NCBI GenBank assembly: GCA_964526045.1
Contig: CAZGIF010000005.1
Span: 62,001 to 126,000, forward strand
Length of the DNA stretch: 64,000 nt
Direction: 5' to 3'
DNA from: CAZGIF01 sp964526045
GTDB lineage: Bacteria; Patescibacteriota; Gracilibacteria; Absconditabacterales; Absconditicoccaceae
Shown piece by piece: positions 11,403 to 22,201 of this stretch. How positions within the stretch are numbered: the stretch's first letter is position 1; each line of letters begins with the position of its first letter. A program made the translations under genes and the position numbers. The notes beneath the pieces were generated by a model. It ran no database searches. It was not told where the DNA came from and saw only the letters and a program-made list of their open reading frames with translations.

Positions 11403-11876
11403 TTACATTGAAATTCAAGAGAAGAAGAGATAATACAAACACACACTAAATATAGATCACAAAACAACTCATCAAGCAACTTCTACTGGAGTGTGTCATA
11501 ATCTTTCTTGAAAAATGTTTTTATTTTTTGGAGTATGAGTATCTTTGAGAGCAGTATGCAAGTCATTTAGTGCACGACCATGCCTTCATGCTTCATATCT
11601 TACGTGCATCGCATCATATCGCAACAAAGCAGAAAACACTGCAACTACCATAAAAGAAAGAGAATCCATACCTTCAACCAAAAAGAATATAGTCAAAGCA
11701 CTACTTGTCAATGCTGAGTGTCAAGAAGGAAATCAACCTGACACTATCAAGAATTGATATGGATTTTTGATGGTTTTTCTTTTTTTCACATCCAAACAGA
11801 GTTTCAATGTTTGTACCAAAAACCAGACACAAAATGGAATAAAAACATAATAATGCTTCATAACAGAATATAACAT
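11403..11876 (-). CDS. Divergent PAP2 family membrane protein
   Basis: 157 residues. The motif order is diagnostic: GGFPSGHSA, then a helix, then RYDAMHVRYEAGRHGRALND, then ERLGHTPVEVAGG. This matches the divergent PAP2 (DUF212) family of integral membrane proteins, relatives of acid phosphatases whose substrate is unknown. Three or four hydrophobic segments. Start 11876 or 11861 (Met 6). Confidence 0.85.
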
Positions 11877-11981
11877 AAAAGCCTATGCTCTAGATTCACA
11901 TATGTATACGAATCATTAACACATTAGAATAATAGATCAGATTACTTTTTTTGAAAACGAACTGTCGAATATATGTAATCT

Positions 11982-12458
11982 TTATGCAATCTTTATAATT
12001 TTAAGTGTTTGTCTTCCATTGATAAGTTTCACTTTTACAATGTCTCAGATTTTTTTTCATTCAATTGCTGATCATACTGGAGAATTAAATGAAATTTTCA
12101 TAGGTTCTCCCAAAGGATCAACTTCTCAAGATCATACAATATCAAAAGAATACGATCTTCCATCTTCCATTTCTACGGTAACATGAGAACCATAAGATAC
12201 TTTGTCATAATGTGCATCTTCTATACTATCGATAATTTTAACATCATCAACCATTCATTTTAGCTCTGAAACTCTTGCTTTTAACAAAGCTTGTTTTTCT
12301 TTTGCCGAGTGAAATTCAGAATTTTCAGAAAGATCTCACGCTTCTTTTGCTTCTATAATTTGCTCCAAAATAGAAGGTAGTTGGTTTTTTTCAATATCAT
12401 GAATCTCATGAACAAGTTTTTCATATCATTCTCTTGTAAGCATTTTTTGTTGTGCCAT
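11982..12458 (-). CDS. greA: Transcription elongation factor GreA
   Basis: 158 residues, normal for GreA. The N-terminal coiled coil carries LTREGYEKL and EAGDLSENSEF, the hairpin tip whose acidic residues (D and E) provoke RNA cleavage in backtracked polymerase. The C-terminal FKBP-like domain has YGSHVTVEMEDG and SPVGSAIEGKKIGD. The glycine before DLSENSEF is TGA. Confidence 0.95.
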
Positions 12459-12494
12459 GCTGTATGTATAAATTAAGTATAAAAAGTAGAAGAC

Positions 12495-12854
12495 TTAACT
12501 GTTAGCAAATCTTTCTTTGAAATTTGAAAACGCGTGACTAACCAAATCATTTAAATTGACGTAATCCTCTCTTTCATATCTAACTCAAGCTTCATCAGCA
12601 AAATCAAAGTCTTTTTCGATACCAGGATAATACATACTAAACGTTCCGTTAAACAAATCTTTTTTATTTTTTTGTAGATCAATTCTAAACAATACTCTTG
12701 CATCTGAACGATGTGCATGAATTTTTAGTAATATTCCACTCATTTTATGGTCAATTGCATATGCTACTCGCTCGCGAACTGAATCCTGCGTTGCTTCTTC
12801 AAGGTTATCAAAATGAAATTTACATTCAAAATTTGCAGGTGTGTGATTATCCAT
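12495..12854 (-). CDS. Small hypothetical protein, possibly HPF/RaiA-like
   Basis: 119 residues, 36 bases upstream of greA in the same direction. The predicted order strand-helix-strand-strand-strand-helix, with a His/Arg strand (LLKIHAHRSDARVLFRIDLQ) and a C-terminal helix after an acidic loop, resembles ribosome hibernation factors. No signature residue proves this. Only one TGA glycine. Alternative: an unrelated cytoplasmic alpha/beta protein. Confidence 0.4.
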
Positions 12855-12952
12855 ACGTGTCTATAAAGTATAAAATAAAACCAATGTTATATAATCTCTC
12901 CTAGTAAGATATGGATACTGTGTTCTTTTTCAAGAAAAAAACACACAATAAT

Positions 12953-13858
12953 CTAAAATAATATATGTTCTGATCTTACTGCAATATCTTTTGCAAAATC
13001 TTCCCGTACTGGATGAATAACATCAATATAAAAATGATACTTCTCATCTTCTGTTGTCATATGCATATATCCATCAACAAGAGGAGCATTATATGTTCAA
13101 CTATATTCACAAACATAAACGATCAAACGTGCATTATATCTCATATATTGTGGATCTTTATTTATATCTTTAATTTTATCATTTCAAACAATATGTATTG
13201 CATTATCGCATTGCAGTTCTCTAGATCATAAGTTTTGCTTCGTAAGAAATACTTCGTAATATATTTTTTTGGGGAAATACATAGTATATCATTTATACGA
13301 ACGAAAATGTATTCCTCAGGATGGAATTGGGCGTACAGAACTACTTTTGAGCGCATGTGCCTCCTCTACTGTTTTCATAAATGCAGGGAAATCTTGTTCT
13401 GTCATACGTATATCCTTTTTGGGGAAAGGCTCTTGCAAGACTTGCACCGACGTCAATCATAAATAAGGGATTGCTCAATAAAAATCTTCTATAACTCATT
13501 TGACGCTACTATACTTTCAGACCATATCATCAAGACTTGCGCCAGGAGCCAAAAAATACTTCACATTCCTTTTTGTTTGTAGGACATAGTAACGTTCTTC
13601 TTTGTATTCAAAAGCATGAACAATTCACGAAACAGCGACAGGAGAACCAATTAACCACATGTGTCAGATATTATTTTGTACAGATTTTTGTGTATCTAGT
13701 GGAAAATATGTCGATATCGATTGATTCAAAAAGGTTGATCAAAAACGGAAAATACTACGAATAGAGAAAAAAAGCAATATCGCAGTAATGCAAATAATAC
13801 CTATAGAAACAACATACGAAAAGATATGTCTCGTTGCTAAAAGTTTTCTAATTTTCAT
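12953..13858 (-). CDS. Membrane-anchored hypothetical protein
   Basis: 301 residues. One N-terminal membrane segment (about 11-33) leads into an outside-facing region with no recognised domain, rich in Tyr, Ile and Val. A repeated strand-like pattern around SPVAVSGIVHAFEYKEERYY and VKGVIEDFYGAIPY could be an OB-like fold. First gene of the minus-strand run towards hrcA; the divergent yraN starts 216 bases away, so the gap should hold promoters for both. Confidence 0.6.
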
Positions 13859-14074
13859 ACAAACACACTAACGTTTACACAATAAAATTGTCTACAACAA
13901 TAATAGAGCATCTCCATAAAAAAACAAACTATCTCAAATAAAAACCTGGAAAAGACTGGTCATTTGTCAATTTTTAGGAAAAATACAAACAAATTATTGA
14001 GTATGGTAGATAAAATCCTACCCTATAAATTTAGTGATCAACTAGTAATCGTATTTTATTTTTACTATACATTA

Positions 14075-14428
14075 ATGTCACATACATCACAATACCACAA
14101 CAAAAGAATCTGATACCAATGAGAAAACATAGTCAAAGAATACTATCGCAAGATATGATATACAATTATTACATCCAACTATACTATTAGGTGATGAGAG
14201 ATTGACATTGTATGTAGCAAATGAAAAAACCTCGTTTTCGTAGAAGTCAAAACTATTGTGTATGTTGAAGATATTGACGGATATATTACGGACAAAAAAC
14301 TAACGACACTAGAAAAAACAATTCAAACATACTTACGAAAACATCCACGACCTTGAAACATCCAATGTGATATTGTTTTTGTCAAACATAATACAGTATA
14401 TGAAATATACCCAGCTATTGAATTTTAA
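14075..14428 (+). CDS. yraN: YraN family endonuclease-like protein (UPF0102)
   Basis: 117 residues. The family core is visible: GYQGENIVKEYY, then GGEIDIVCSKGKNLVFVEVKT, with the E-(I)-D and E-x-K residues of a Holliday-junction-resolvase-type PD-(D/E)XK fold, and a C-terminal CDIVFV strand. Five of the glycines, including both in GGEID, are TGA. Its role in other bacteria is unsettled; it is often next to ribonuclease HII or rsmI, neither of which is here. Confidence 0.9.
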
Positions 14429-14476
14429 TAAAAAATAGTCATAATATCTATATATCTTTATTTAGTATATTCGCCA

Positions 14477-15517
14477 ATGATTTCATTTTTTTCTACTAAT
14501 CAAGCATACAAAAACACTACCTACAAAAAAGCAATACTCCTCTGACTCGGTGTATGTCTAATTCTTGTAGCATGATGTTCTTCATCAAAAACCACTGAGA
14601 CAAATGAACAAACAAGTTGAGATGCCATACCACTAGAACAAACGAACACAGGATTGCAATTTTGATCATGATGGGAAATAGTTACATGAACAATAACCAC
14701 GAGCCCAGACAGTATACAAAAAATACTAAATGATATGGGAGATGTTGCTATTCAAGATAACTCTCGTAGCTTTTTTCAAAATGAAAGCTTGTCTATTCGT
14801 ATCAATTCTTGAGATACAAATGTTCGTATTACAAAACAAGATGATATATGATTTCTTACAATCGACTACAAATGACAAACTTTTGATCGATGAAAAAAAG
14901 AGTCTACAGACAATGGGATAACAAATATTTTATGACTTCAAGAATCATATGTAAATGTATATGGACCATTTTTATCTTTGTATACTGGACAAGAAGGACA
15001 GTCTTCTATCATATATACAACAGCAACATTTGACAACCGTTGACAATTAGAACAACATACATTCAACTTAGATACTAAAACCGAAATAGAGAATTCATAT
15101 TATTATTTGTATCGCACACTCAACAACTCACACGTCATTGCGACAAAAATTGCAGAACAATGATGACTATTTTCATTCGAATGACTTCATATTGCCAAAT
15201 CATGACAACCATTTGAAACAATTAGTACGCATGGTTTTGATGGATATGCGTTTGATGGATTTTATATATTCACATATATTATTGACCGAAATACTGAACT
15301 ATCAAATATAGAAATACGAAACTCACAAACATGAAAAAAAGAACATATACTTAATGATGTTAGCGTTGGTTGAGGTTGAGCAAGAATGCTACTAAAAGAT
15401 AATCTTTTGACTATCTCATATGGTGAAACTGATTCATTTGAAAACGTTGCTAACTATATTACACAATACGATATGTCGACAAAAAACCTTATTTGGACAA
15501 TAAAAACAACAAAATAA
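14477..15517 (+). CDS. Lipoprotein of unknown function
   Basis: 346 residues. The signal peptide runs to a lipobox, LILVAGCSSS. The mature protein is beta-rich with many aromatic residues and repeated short strands; no family is recognised. The gene is almost invisible in the standard code because more than 15 glycines are TGA. It lies 48 bases after yraN and 58 before the CtpA-type protease. Confidence 0.75.
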
Positions 15518-15575
15518 GATAACATATATACAGTATGAACTACATATAGTATTTTTTAAGTTATTACAGGATACA

Positions 15576-16850
15576 ATGAAAAAAACATCACTTATAATTA
15601 CATTCTTGGTTGGTAGTTTCTTTGGTATTTGATGAGTTCTATGATACCAAATATATCAATCCCTTCATCGAACAAAAGAACCACTCACTGTTCAAGTTGA
15701 TCCTATATTGAATCAAATAACCCAAAGTATACAAAACTACAAAGGAGAAACTGCTCCAAAAGAATATAAACGTTTTGAAGAGTTGTATGATATCTTACAA
15801 AAAGAATACTATTCTTGAAGTATGGTTGATAGTTGAGCAATGATGATATGAGCGGTTAAAGCATACGTACAAGCCATTGGAGATCCTTATACAACATATC
15901 TAGATATTGTAGAAAACGACGACCTTAATGAATCTTTACAAGGAAGTTCTGATTTTGAGTGAATAGGAGCATATGTATCTATGAAAGAACAAGGAGTCCA
16001 AATAGATGAAGTCATAAAAGATGGAGCAGCATATGATCAATGAATTTTTCCGTTGGATATTATTGTGCAAGTCGATGGTGAAATCACAAATACAATGACT
16101 ATTTGAGATGCAGTAGAAAAAATTAGAGGTCCAGAGTGATCAGAAGTAACACTTCTCATACTGAGACAAAATAAGGCTGGTGAAAAAGAATTAGTAGAAA
16201 AAACAGTAACAAGAAAAAAAATAGAATTACTCTCTGTGACAAGTGAAGTTATACAAACATGAGATACAAAAATTTGATACATAGAAATGTCTTCTATTTG
16301 AGATCAAACAGATGCTCTTTTCGCAAAAGAAATGCAACTACTAAATGAACAAGCTATTGACTGACTGATATTGGATTTAAGGTGAAATTGATGAGGGTAT
16401 CTAGATACGGCAGTTGAGATTGTTTCTCATTTTTTACCCAAATGAGATATTGTAGTAACTGCAAAACATAGAACCTTTCAAGACGAGACCTATACATCCA
16501 AAGGATATGGTACCGTATGAGATATTCCTGTTGTTGTTCTTATCAACGGATTTACCGCATCTGCATGAGAAATCATTGCTATGGCATTACAAGAAGACAG
16601 AGATGCAATTGTTGTATGAACAACAACATTTTGAAAATGATCAATTCAAACAATAAAATCGTTTGAAGATGGAAGTTCTCTAAAATATACAATTGGTAAA
16701 CGATACTCCCCTTCTGACAAAAATATTGACAAAGTATGATTCGAACCATCGATCCCAATAGAATTTGATGCAGAATTATATCAGGAATCACTCATCGATA
16801 ATCAACTACAACTAGCAGTCTCTACAATAAAAACAACACTGCAAGAATAA
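15576..16850 (+). CDS. ctpA: Carboxy-terminal processing protease (S41)
   Basis: 424 residues. N-terminal membrane anchor (5-27), then a PDZ domain (about 120-205, ending KIRGPEGSEVTLLILR), then the S41 core. The catalytic Ser is in NGFTASAGEII and the Lys in FGKGSIQ. The substrate-binding LRGNGGG is present. After it comes the K-W-Y-x-P segment, whose Trp is CGA (16701-16703). Such proteases trim envelope proteins from the C terminus. The catalytic glycines are largely TGA. Confidence 0.92.
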
Positions 16851-16910
16851 GAAATAAAAAAAGAATAAAAAAAGAAACTACATACTATTTTACACTTTGA
16901 TATAGGTACG

Positions 16911-17468
16911 GTGCAGATACCACAACACGCAAAAAAAGTATTTTCATGAGTTATGTTTGATATATATCAACGAGAACAACTATTGTACAATGGCACAATG
17001 ACAACATTTGAACTTGCTCAAAAACAAGATTCAGTTTTGATATTGGCAGTACAAGATAACAAAATAATTGTAACGCAAGAAGAAAACCCATCGAGTGTAT
17101 CAACAAATCGACGATTACCTGGAGGTCGTATGGACCCAGGAGAAACTGATCCACTTTTATCAGCAAAAAGAGAATTATTAGAAGAGACATGACTAGTATC
17201 TGACCAGCGAGAACTCTTTGCTACATACAACACCGATCAAAAGTTACTATATACCAAACACGTCTTTATTGCAAAAGATTGTAGAAAAGTAGCACAACAA
17301 TCACTAGATGGGGGAGAGAAAATCATACTTCATGCATATACTTTTGATGCATTTATAGATTTTATTTGCGATTGACATATACATTTACCTCAATTAGAAA
17401 ATACTATTCTTCGTCATCGTCTAGACAATACAATATCATCATTTCAAGATCGTTTATGACTCACATAA
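16911..17468 (+). CDS. Nudix hydrolase, ADP-ribose pyrophosphatase-like
   Basis: 185 residues from a GTG start with AGG five bases upstream; the N-terminal part HAKKVFSGVMFDIYQ looks family-like, so the first ATG (16953) is probably too late. The Nudix box is LPGGRMDPGETDPLLSAKRE followed by LLEETG, one residue longer than the consensus between Glu and Arg-Glu. Two CGA codons before LPGG would give WW, compared with the usual W-x-LPGG. It is followed after three bases by the carboxypeptidase gene. Confidence 0.8.
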
Positions 17469-17471
17469 CAT

Positions 17472-18461
17472 ATGAATCACCCATCTATAAAGCAGACAAA
17501 CATATTCAAAATAAAAAAATGAGATACAATATGATTAGTCACAACTGCCAAAAATTCATATACATTTGATGAAAAATTTGACACGTGTCTAAAATATTTA
17601 CAAGATGCTATGTGAGTAACTTTTCTCAAATGAGAAGAATTCGGCACTGGTGTGGTTTGAATTGACCCTAAGCGTAGAGTAAAAGATATTAACAGACGAA
17701 TACGTGATCCGTCAATCTCAACCATTCGAGCTGTGTCAGGATGACATTTTTCAAATGAACTGCTGCCATATATTGATCGAGAAGCACTTGAGAAACACCC
17801 AACAGCACTTATATGATATTCTGATATCACGTGTTTGCTTGTTGCTTGGTACGCACATTGAGCTCCAGCTATATTATGACCAACAATCAGCACCTGTACA
17901 AGAACAAATACACCAGGATACGAACAAACTATACAACGGCTACAAGAACATATTTCTAGTACCAAAAAAGATATACTACTGGAAGATGTTCCAGATTATT
18001 TTGACTATACTGTTTGAGCAGAAAGATATTGTTATGATTGATGAATTCGTGTAATCAAAGAAGGTACTGCAAGCTGAAAATTATTTGGAGGAAACCTAAG
18101 TACATTACTTCTCACTGCATGAACAAACTACGCACTCAAAAATATATCATGACATATTCTCTGTATTGAAGAATGTATAGAAATGAGCGCATCAGAAATA
18201 AGAAGAATGCTTTTCCAGTTGCGTATGCAACCATGAGGAGATGAAATTACAGGAGTTATCTGTGGTAAACGAAACCGGTGATCTGAATGGTGAAAAGATA
18301 TTCCCTTGAAGCAGACATTATTAGATGTCTTTTGAGATTTGAATATTCCAATTGTGACTTGAGCGTGCTTTGGACACATAATGCCAATGCAAACTCTACA
18401 ATTTTGATCAAGAGTTTCTATAAATACACTCACGAAAACATATATTATGCAACGTATCTAA
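17472..18461 (+). CDS. ldcA: LD-carboxypeptidase (peptidase S66)
   Basis: 329 residues. Family landmarks in order: VSGGHFSNELLPYID, ALIGYSDITCLLVA (catalytic Ser in the GYSD loop), HGAPAILGP, LFGGNLSTLLLTAGT, ILCIEECIE (catalytic Glu), and GACFGHIMPM with the catalytic His. S66 enzymes cleave the L,D bond of murein tetrapeptides or, in MccF relatives, microcin adducts. CGA codons at 17727-17729 and 17778-17780 fall where the family usually has Trp or another aromatic. Translationally linked to the Nudix gene. Confidence 0.88.
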
Positions 18462-18561
18462 ATAAACATACAAAATAGATTGTAAAACACATTGCGTATA
18501 CTATTATAAAGCTAGTACAAAAAAAACATGTCACTTTTTTAATTTACAAACGTATTATATA

Positions 18562-18873
18562 ATGACAGTTACTATCATAGTCAAAGACAAACAAGGACAA
18601 GACGTTACATCTTTTGCTGCTCAAAGTGATGTAAGTCTTTCTTCTCAAGCAAATATGAATGGAGGAGATATTTTTGTAGCATGTTGTACAGGTGCATGTC
18701 TTGTGTGTGGTTGTACTATTGTGTCAGGAGAGGAACATGTAGACAAAGAAAAGTTCGGATCTCAACTAGCAATGCTTGAAGCAAATCAAGTATGTTCGTG
18801 TATAGCATGAATATATGACGAAAGCAACGAATCTACTGAAGAAAAGACAGTTATTCTCCAAAAAATTATGTAG
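18562..18873 (+). CDS. 2Fe-2S ferredoxin-like protein
   Basis: 103 residues. ACCTGACLVCGC holds the C-x(3-4)-C-x2-C cluster loop and CSC near residue 86 the last ligand, as in plant-type ferredoxins. The rest fits the beta-grasp fold. In such a reduced genome it may serve a single redox partner; the FAD monooxygenase at 42 kb is one possibility, but nothing links them directly. Confidence 0.75.
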
Positions 18874-18891
18874 TATACTCATTTAGCCGGA

Positions 18892-19479
18892 ATGCCGTGC
18901 ATGTTTTCATATGACACTATATTTATACAACAACTCCTTGCTAAGGATCACAAAGCATTTTCAACGTTCTATTTAGAAACTGTTGATGTGTTTTTTCGTT
19001 ATGCACAAAGTCACTACAACTTACCTCGTGCTGACACAGAAGATATTATCGCAACATTTTATGCAAAGCTTCGAGAAAACTTACAAAAATACGATAATAC
19101 CTATCCATTCGAATCGTACATTCGAACTATTTTCAAAAACATGCTCAAAGATTACTTCAAAAAACATAAACTGACAGGATTTTCATCATTATCTAGAGAA
19201 GAAGACGGCATACAATTTGACGAAAATCTAGAAGACAAAACAATCTCAATAAAAGACTTATTAGAAACGAGCGTAACCTACGAACATATTCAAATTGTAC
19301 TGCAAGACATGCCAGCAGAATATAAAGACATTATACATCGAAAATTTATAGAATGAAAAAACTATGAAACTATAGCAAAACTTTTACAAACCACACAAGA
19401 AAACATCAGACAAAAAGTATCAAGAATCATAAAAAAACTAAAAAAAACATTAGAGTCTCTCTCTGAAGAATCAGCATAA
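18892..19479 (+). CDS. RNA polymerase sigma factor, ECF-like
   Basis: 195 residues. Region 2 (about 15-95) has DTEDIIATFY and an FESYI-[CGA]-TIFKN segment, where the CGA (19123-19125) takes the aromatic place seen in sigma factors. Region 4 (about 140-185) has DMPAEYKDIIHRKF, GKNYETIAKLL and a basic recognition helix. No anti-sigma gene is adjacent. Start could also be Met 4 (18901). Confidence 0.85.
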
Positions 19480-19501
19480 AATCCTCCACTCATTGGAATG
19501 T

Positions 19502-19530
19502 TTTTGACAACATGTCAAATAATTTTTATA
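19502..19530 (+). terminator. Terminator after the sigma factor gene
   Basis: TTGACA, ACA loop, TGTCAA perfect hairpin followed by ATAATTTTT. Confidence 0.65.
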
Positions 19531-19625
19531 TGTTCATTTACACAAATCAGACAAACCATAGGTAAAGTCTAGCTTCTAAAAACTACAAGACACAAATAAA
19601 ACAAGACACAAAATAGCAAAATCTC

Positions 19626-19653
19626 TTGAAATGTAGGAATAATGGACTATACT
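19626..19653 (+). promoter_or_regulatory. Promoter for the HU gene
   Basis: TTGAAA and TATACT separated by 16 bases, 44 bases before the ATG of HU. A GTTACCTAAGGTAAT palindrome lies in the leader just after it. Confidence 0.6.
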
Positions 19654-19696
19654 GCAGTTGTTACCTAAGGTAATCTTTTTATCTATATTTGTTATC

Positions 19697-19972
19697 ATGA
19701 CAAAAACAGAACTAATCAACAAATTATCTGCTGAGCTAAACATTTCTAAAAAAATGGCAGCAGAAATGCTTTCTTCATTCATCGATATCGTAACTGAGTC
19801 ATTGAAAAAAGATGAAGCTGTAAGGATTCAAGGATTCGGTACATATTCAGTATCTCATAGAGCTGCTAGAGAATGAGTTAATCCTCAAGATCCTTCTAAA
19901 AAAATCAAAATCCCTGCAAGAAAAGTTCCTACTTTCAAAGCTGGAAAAGGATTGAAAGAAGCTCTTAACTAG
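19697..19972 (+). CDS. hup: DNA-binding protein HU
   Basis: 91 residues. MTKTELINKLSAEL start, RIQGFGTYSV turn and KIPARKVPTFKAGKGLKEAL end are typical of HU. The DNA-binding arm REGVNPQDPSKKIKIPARK carries one TGA glycine. It stands alone between a promoter and a strong terminator. Confidence 0.95.
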
Positions 19973-19993
19973 TCTTATTACAAAAAGTTATAT

Positions 19994-20021
19994 AAAAAGA
20001 GGGCAAAAGTCCTCTTTTTAT
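19994..20021 (+). terminator. Strong terminator after hup
   Basis: AAAAAGAGG, GCAAAAGT loop, CCTCTTTTT: 9-bp stem with T-tract. Confidence 0.9.
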
Positions 20022-20077
20022 TGTTTTTGAATAAAAAAATACTATAATACTAAAAACTTTATAGAACAATATGTTTG

Positions 20078-20503
20078 ATGGTAGCTTGGATTATTATAGC
20101 ATTATTCTGATGATGTCTGATATGATATTTGTTTTTTTATATGAGGTATGAAAACAAAGATATTATAAATGACTTAAGAAAAAACCTTTCACATGCCAAC
20201 AAAGAATTATTGGATATTCGTAACGAATATGAAGAATTTGAACAACAAAATATAATCCTAAGAGCCCAAGTAGCTGATTTATTTAAAAAGAATGATGATC
20301 TTGTAAGAGTTGTTTCTGAACTAAGTAGGTATTATTACCATATAAAAGTTTGAGCAGAGAAAGTAAAAGAATTGTCAGATTATCTTGCAGTACCAGACTC
20401 TCATATTGCCAAAAAAATACAACAATACGCACCAGATTTGTCATTCGATGAATATGAAGATGATATGATAGAAAAATGAGTTGAAAAAAGAGACTTCTTT
20501 TAA
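20078..20503 (+). CDS. Membrane-anchored coiled-coil protein
   Basis: 141 residues. One N-terminal membrane segment (about 2-22, two TGA glycines in it) is followed by a coiled coil (30-85) and an acidic C-terminal tail. The standard-code frame hides the membrane segment. No family recognised. It is 16 bases upstream of a tRNA gene and may be cotranscribed with it. Confidence 0.65.
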
Positions 20504-20519
20504 TATACTCTCATTTAAT

Positions 20520-20591
20520 GGTCCGGTCGTCCAGTGGATAGGACGCGGCTTTGCGAAAGCCGAAACCCAAGTTCAATTCTTGGTCGGACCA
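20520..20591 (+). tRNA. tRNA-Arg, anticodon GCG
   Basis: 72 bases with a complete cloverleaf: acceptor GGTCCGG/TCGGACC with one G-T pair, D stem GTCC/GGAC, anticodon stem CGGCT/AGCCG with loop TTGCGAA, T stem CCAAG/CTTGG with loop TTCAATT. CCA is not encoded. Anticodon GCG reads CGC and CGT. Most bacteria use ACG with inosine, which also reads CGA; a GCG form cannot, in keeping with CGA being used for Trp here. Confidence 0.93.
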
Positions 20592-20616
20592 AATTCCACA
20601 TAATACGACAAAAAAG

Positions 20617-21699
20617 TTACAAAATATTATTAGCAATAGAGCACGCCAAATCTATTGCTTTTTTTCATTTTTGAATTTTTTCTTCATCTCAAATACTTAG
20701 TCACTTTTCATAACGAAAATATCACTTTCTTAAACTCACTAATAAAAGGTAGGCATACAAAAGATCAAGATCAATATCATTCTGTATAACTGAAGCATAT
20801 CACAACACTATCTGATCTAAAACCGAAAGATAATCATAAGAAGTTCATGTTAAATGAAAAATACTATAGGCTACATCTTTGTATGAGTGTCACGCAGTAC
20901 AGTCTGGATCAAAAACAGTGAATGGTTCAGTTGCAAATATATTTTGATAAGACATATCTGTATGTAACCAAACTGGCTTTTGTATTCAAGCTTTTTGCTC
21001 AATAACCACAGATGCTTTTTTTAAAGCTTTTTGCAACTGAATGACTTTTTCTTGTGTAAGAAATTTTGAAGCATCAATTCTATGAGATAAATTACGAATA
21101 TTAGCTACTTCAGAATGAGAAGAATCTTTTCAAGAATACCTATCATTAGTCTGATCATAAACGACAGGTCAGTATCAATCAATAGCAGACGTAGACATTT
21201 TTCACAAGATTTTTCATACACTATAAAAGTGAGCATCACTTCTTGAGATAGTTTCTGCTTTTACAAAATCCATAATAATATACGGGATTTGCATGGCTTG
21301 ATAGTTGATAGTTCATGAACTATAGACATGAGGAGTTACAACTCATGCTTTATTTCGTTGTTCAAATGCTTGTGCTTCTATTTTTCAGATATGGGGTGAT
21401 ATATTTCAGGGAGGATACATTTTGACCACAATAGTAGTACCATTAGACTCGACCAAACAAACAACAGACATAACTCATCACGACAATAGTGTAATTGTTA
21501 AAGGTTCTATAGCATATCATGGGGAAAGAAGATCTCTATTGGATGTAATAATATTTTTTATTACAACATCTCTATGTTCTGTTAACCATTCTTTTGTATC
21601 TATTGGATGCAAATTTTTTTGTAAAGAATTAGCTATCTGTAAAAATTTTGTAGCCAAAAATCTGGTTAGTTTAGAAATATTTGGTACAGACAATTGCAT
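20617..21699 (-). CDS. Aminoglycoside-phosphotransferase-like kinase
   Basis: 360 residues. The phosphotransferase core is visible: a Lys in TTIVVKMYPPG, IIMDFVKAE hinge, LHTDMSYQNIF (the H-x-D-x4-N catalytic loop) and FDPD in place of the metal-binding DxD. The family includes aminoglycoside, choline and fructosamine kinases; the substrate is not predictable. A true resistance role is not implied. Its 3' end overlaps the tRNA terminator on the other strand. Confidence 0.8.
20632..20666 (+). terminator. Terminator for tRNA-Arg(GCG) transcript
   Basis: AGCAATAGA, 10-base loop, TCTATTGCT then seven T. A perfect 9-bp stem that also encodes part of the C terminus of the convergent kinase gene. 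Confidence 0.85.
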
Positions 21700-21771
21700 T
21701 CTCTTACTAAATCAAATAAAGGTAGATTATAATTATAGTATATAGCTCAATCATTTTTTTTGCAACTAAAC

Positions 21772-21799
21772 TTGCAATATAAAAAAATTTCTCTACAAT
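21772..21799 (+). promoter_or_regulatory. Promoter for the groES operon
   Basis: TTGCAA and TACAAT with a 16-base spacer, about 70 bases before the groES start. An inverted repeat lies just downstream. Confidence 0.6.
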
Positions 21800-21810
21800 A
21801 GCACCAAGAT

Positions 21811-21835
21811 GGATCAAGTGATACATTCACTATCC
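21811..21835 (+). promoter_or_regulatory. Inverted repeat in the groES leader, candidate heat-shock operator
   Basis: GGAT-CA-AGTGA, TACAT loop region, TCACT-ATCC: nine pairs interrupted by a two-base bulge, starting 12 bases after the -10 box. Its position suits a repressor site. It does not match the CIRCE sequence that HrcA binds elsewhere, so an HrcA link is inference. Confidence 0.35.
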
Positions 21836-21868
21836 ATGTATACTTTTATATACTTTATGGAACTTCTT

Positions 21869-22174
21869 ATGTCACAGATTATTCCGTTAGAAGATCACGT
21901 ATTAGTTGAACCTAAAGAGGCAGAAAACACTACAAAAAGTGGAATTATTCTCCCTACAAACAAAGATGAAAAACCTTGAATGGGAATTGTTATTGCTGTC
22001 GGTCCAGGAAAAATTTTGGAAGATGGTAAAAGATGACCAATGGATGTTGCGGTATGAGACACCGTTCATTTTACAAAATATGCTCCAGATGAAATCGAAG
22101 TCGACATTGATGGAGAAAAAAAGAAAATACTTGTTGTAAAACAAAGCTCCATATTAGCAAAACAAAAAAAATAA
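21869..22174 (+). CDS. groES: Co-chaperonin GroES
   Basis: 101 residues. IIPLEDHVLVEP start, GIILPTNKDEKP mobile loop, IAVGPGKILEDGK, the roof-loop region and VHFTKYAPDEIEV. It caps the GroEL cavity. Three glycines are TGA. An in-frame ATG four codons earlier (21857) is possible; no Shine-Dalgarno decides between them. Confidence 0.93.
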
Positions 22175-22201
22175 ATATTTTATAGTTTTGAGTATCAACT
22201 C

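Noticed and set aside
12900..12950. TGTGTTCTTTTTC/GAAAAAAACACA hairpin as terminator
   Set aside because: Several mismatches and no T-tract in either direction.
21700..21868. CIRCE element before groES
   Set aside because: No TTAGCACTC-N9-GAGTGCTAA or close variant found; only an unrelated imperfect repeat.
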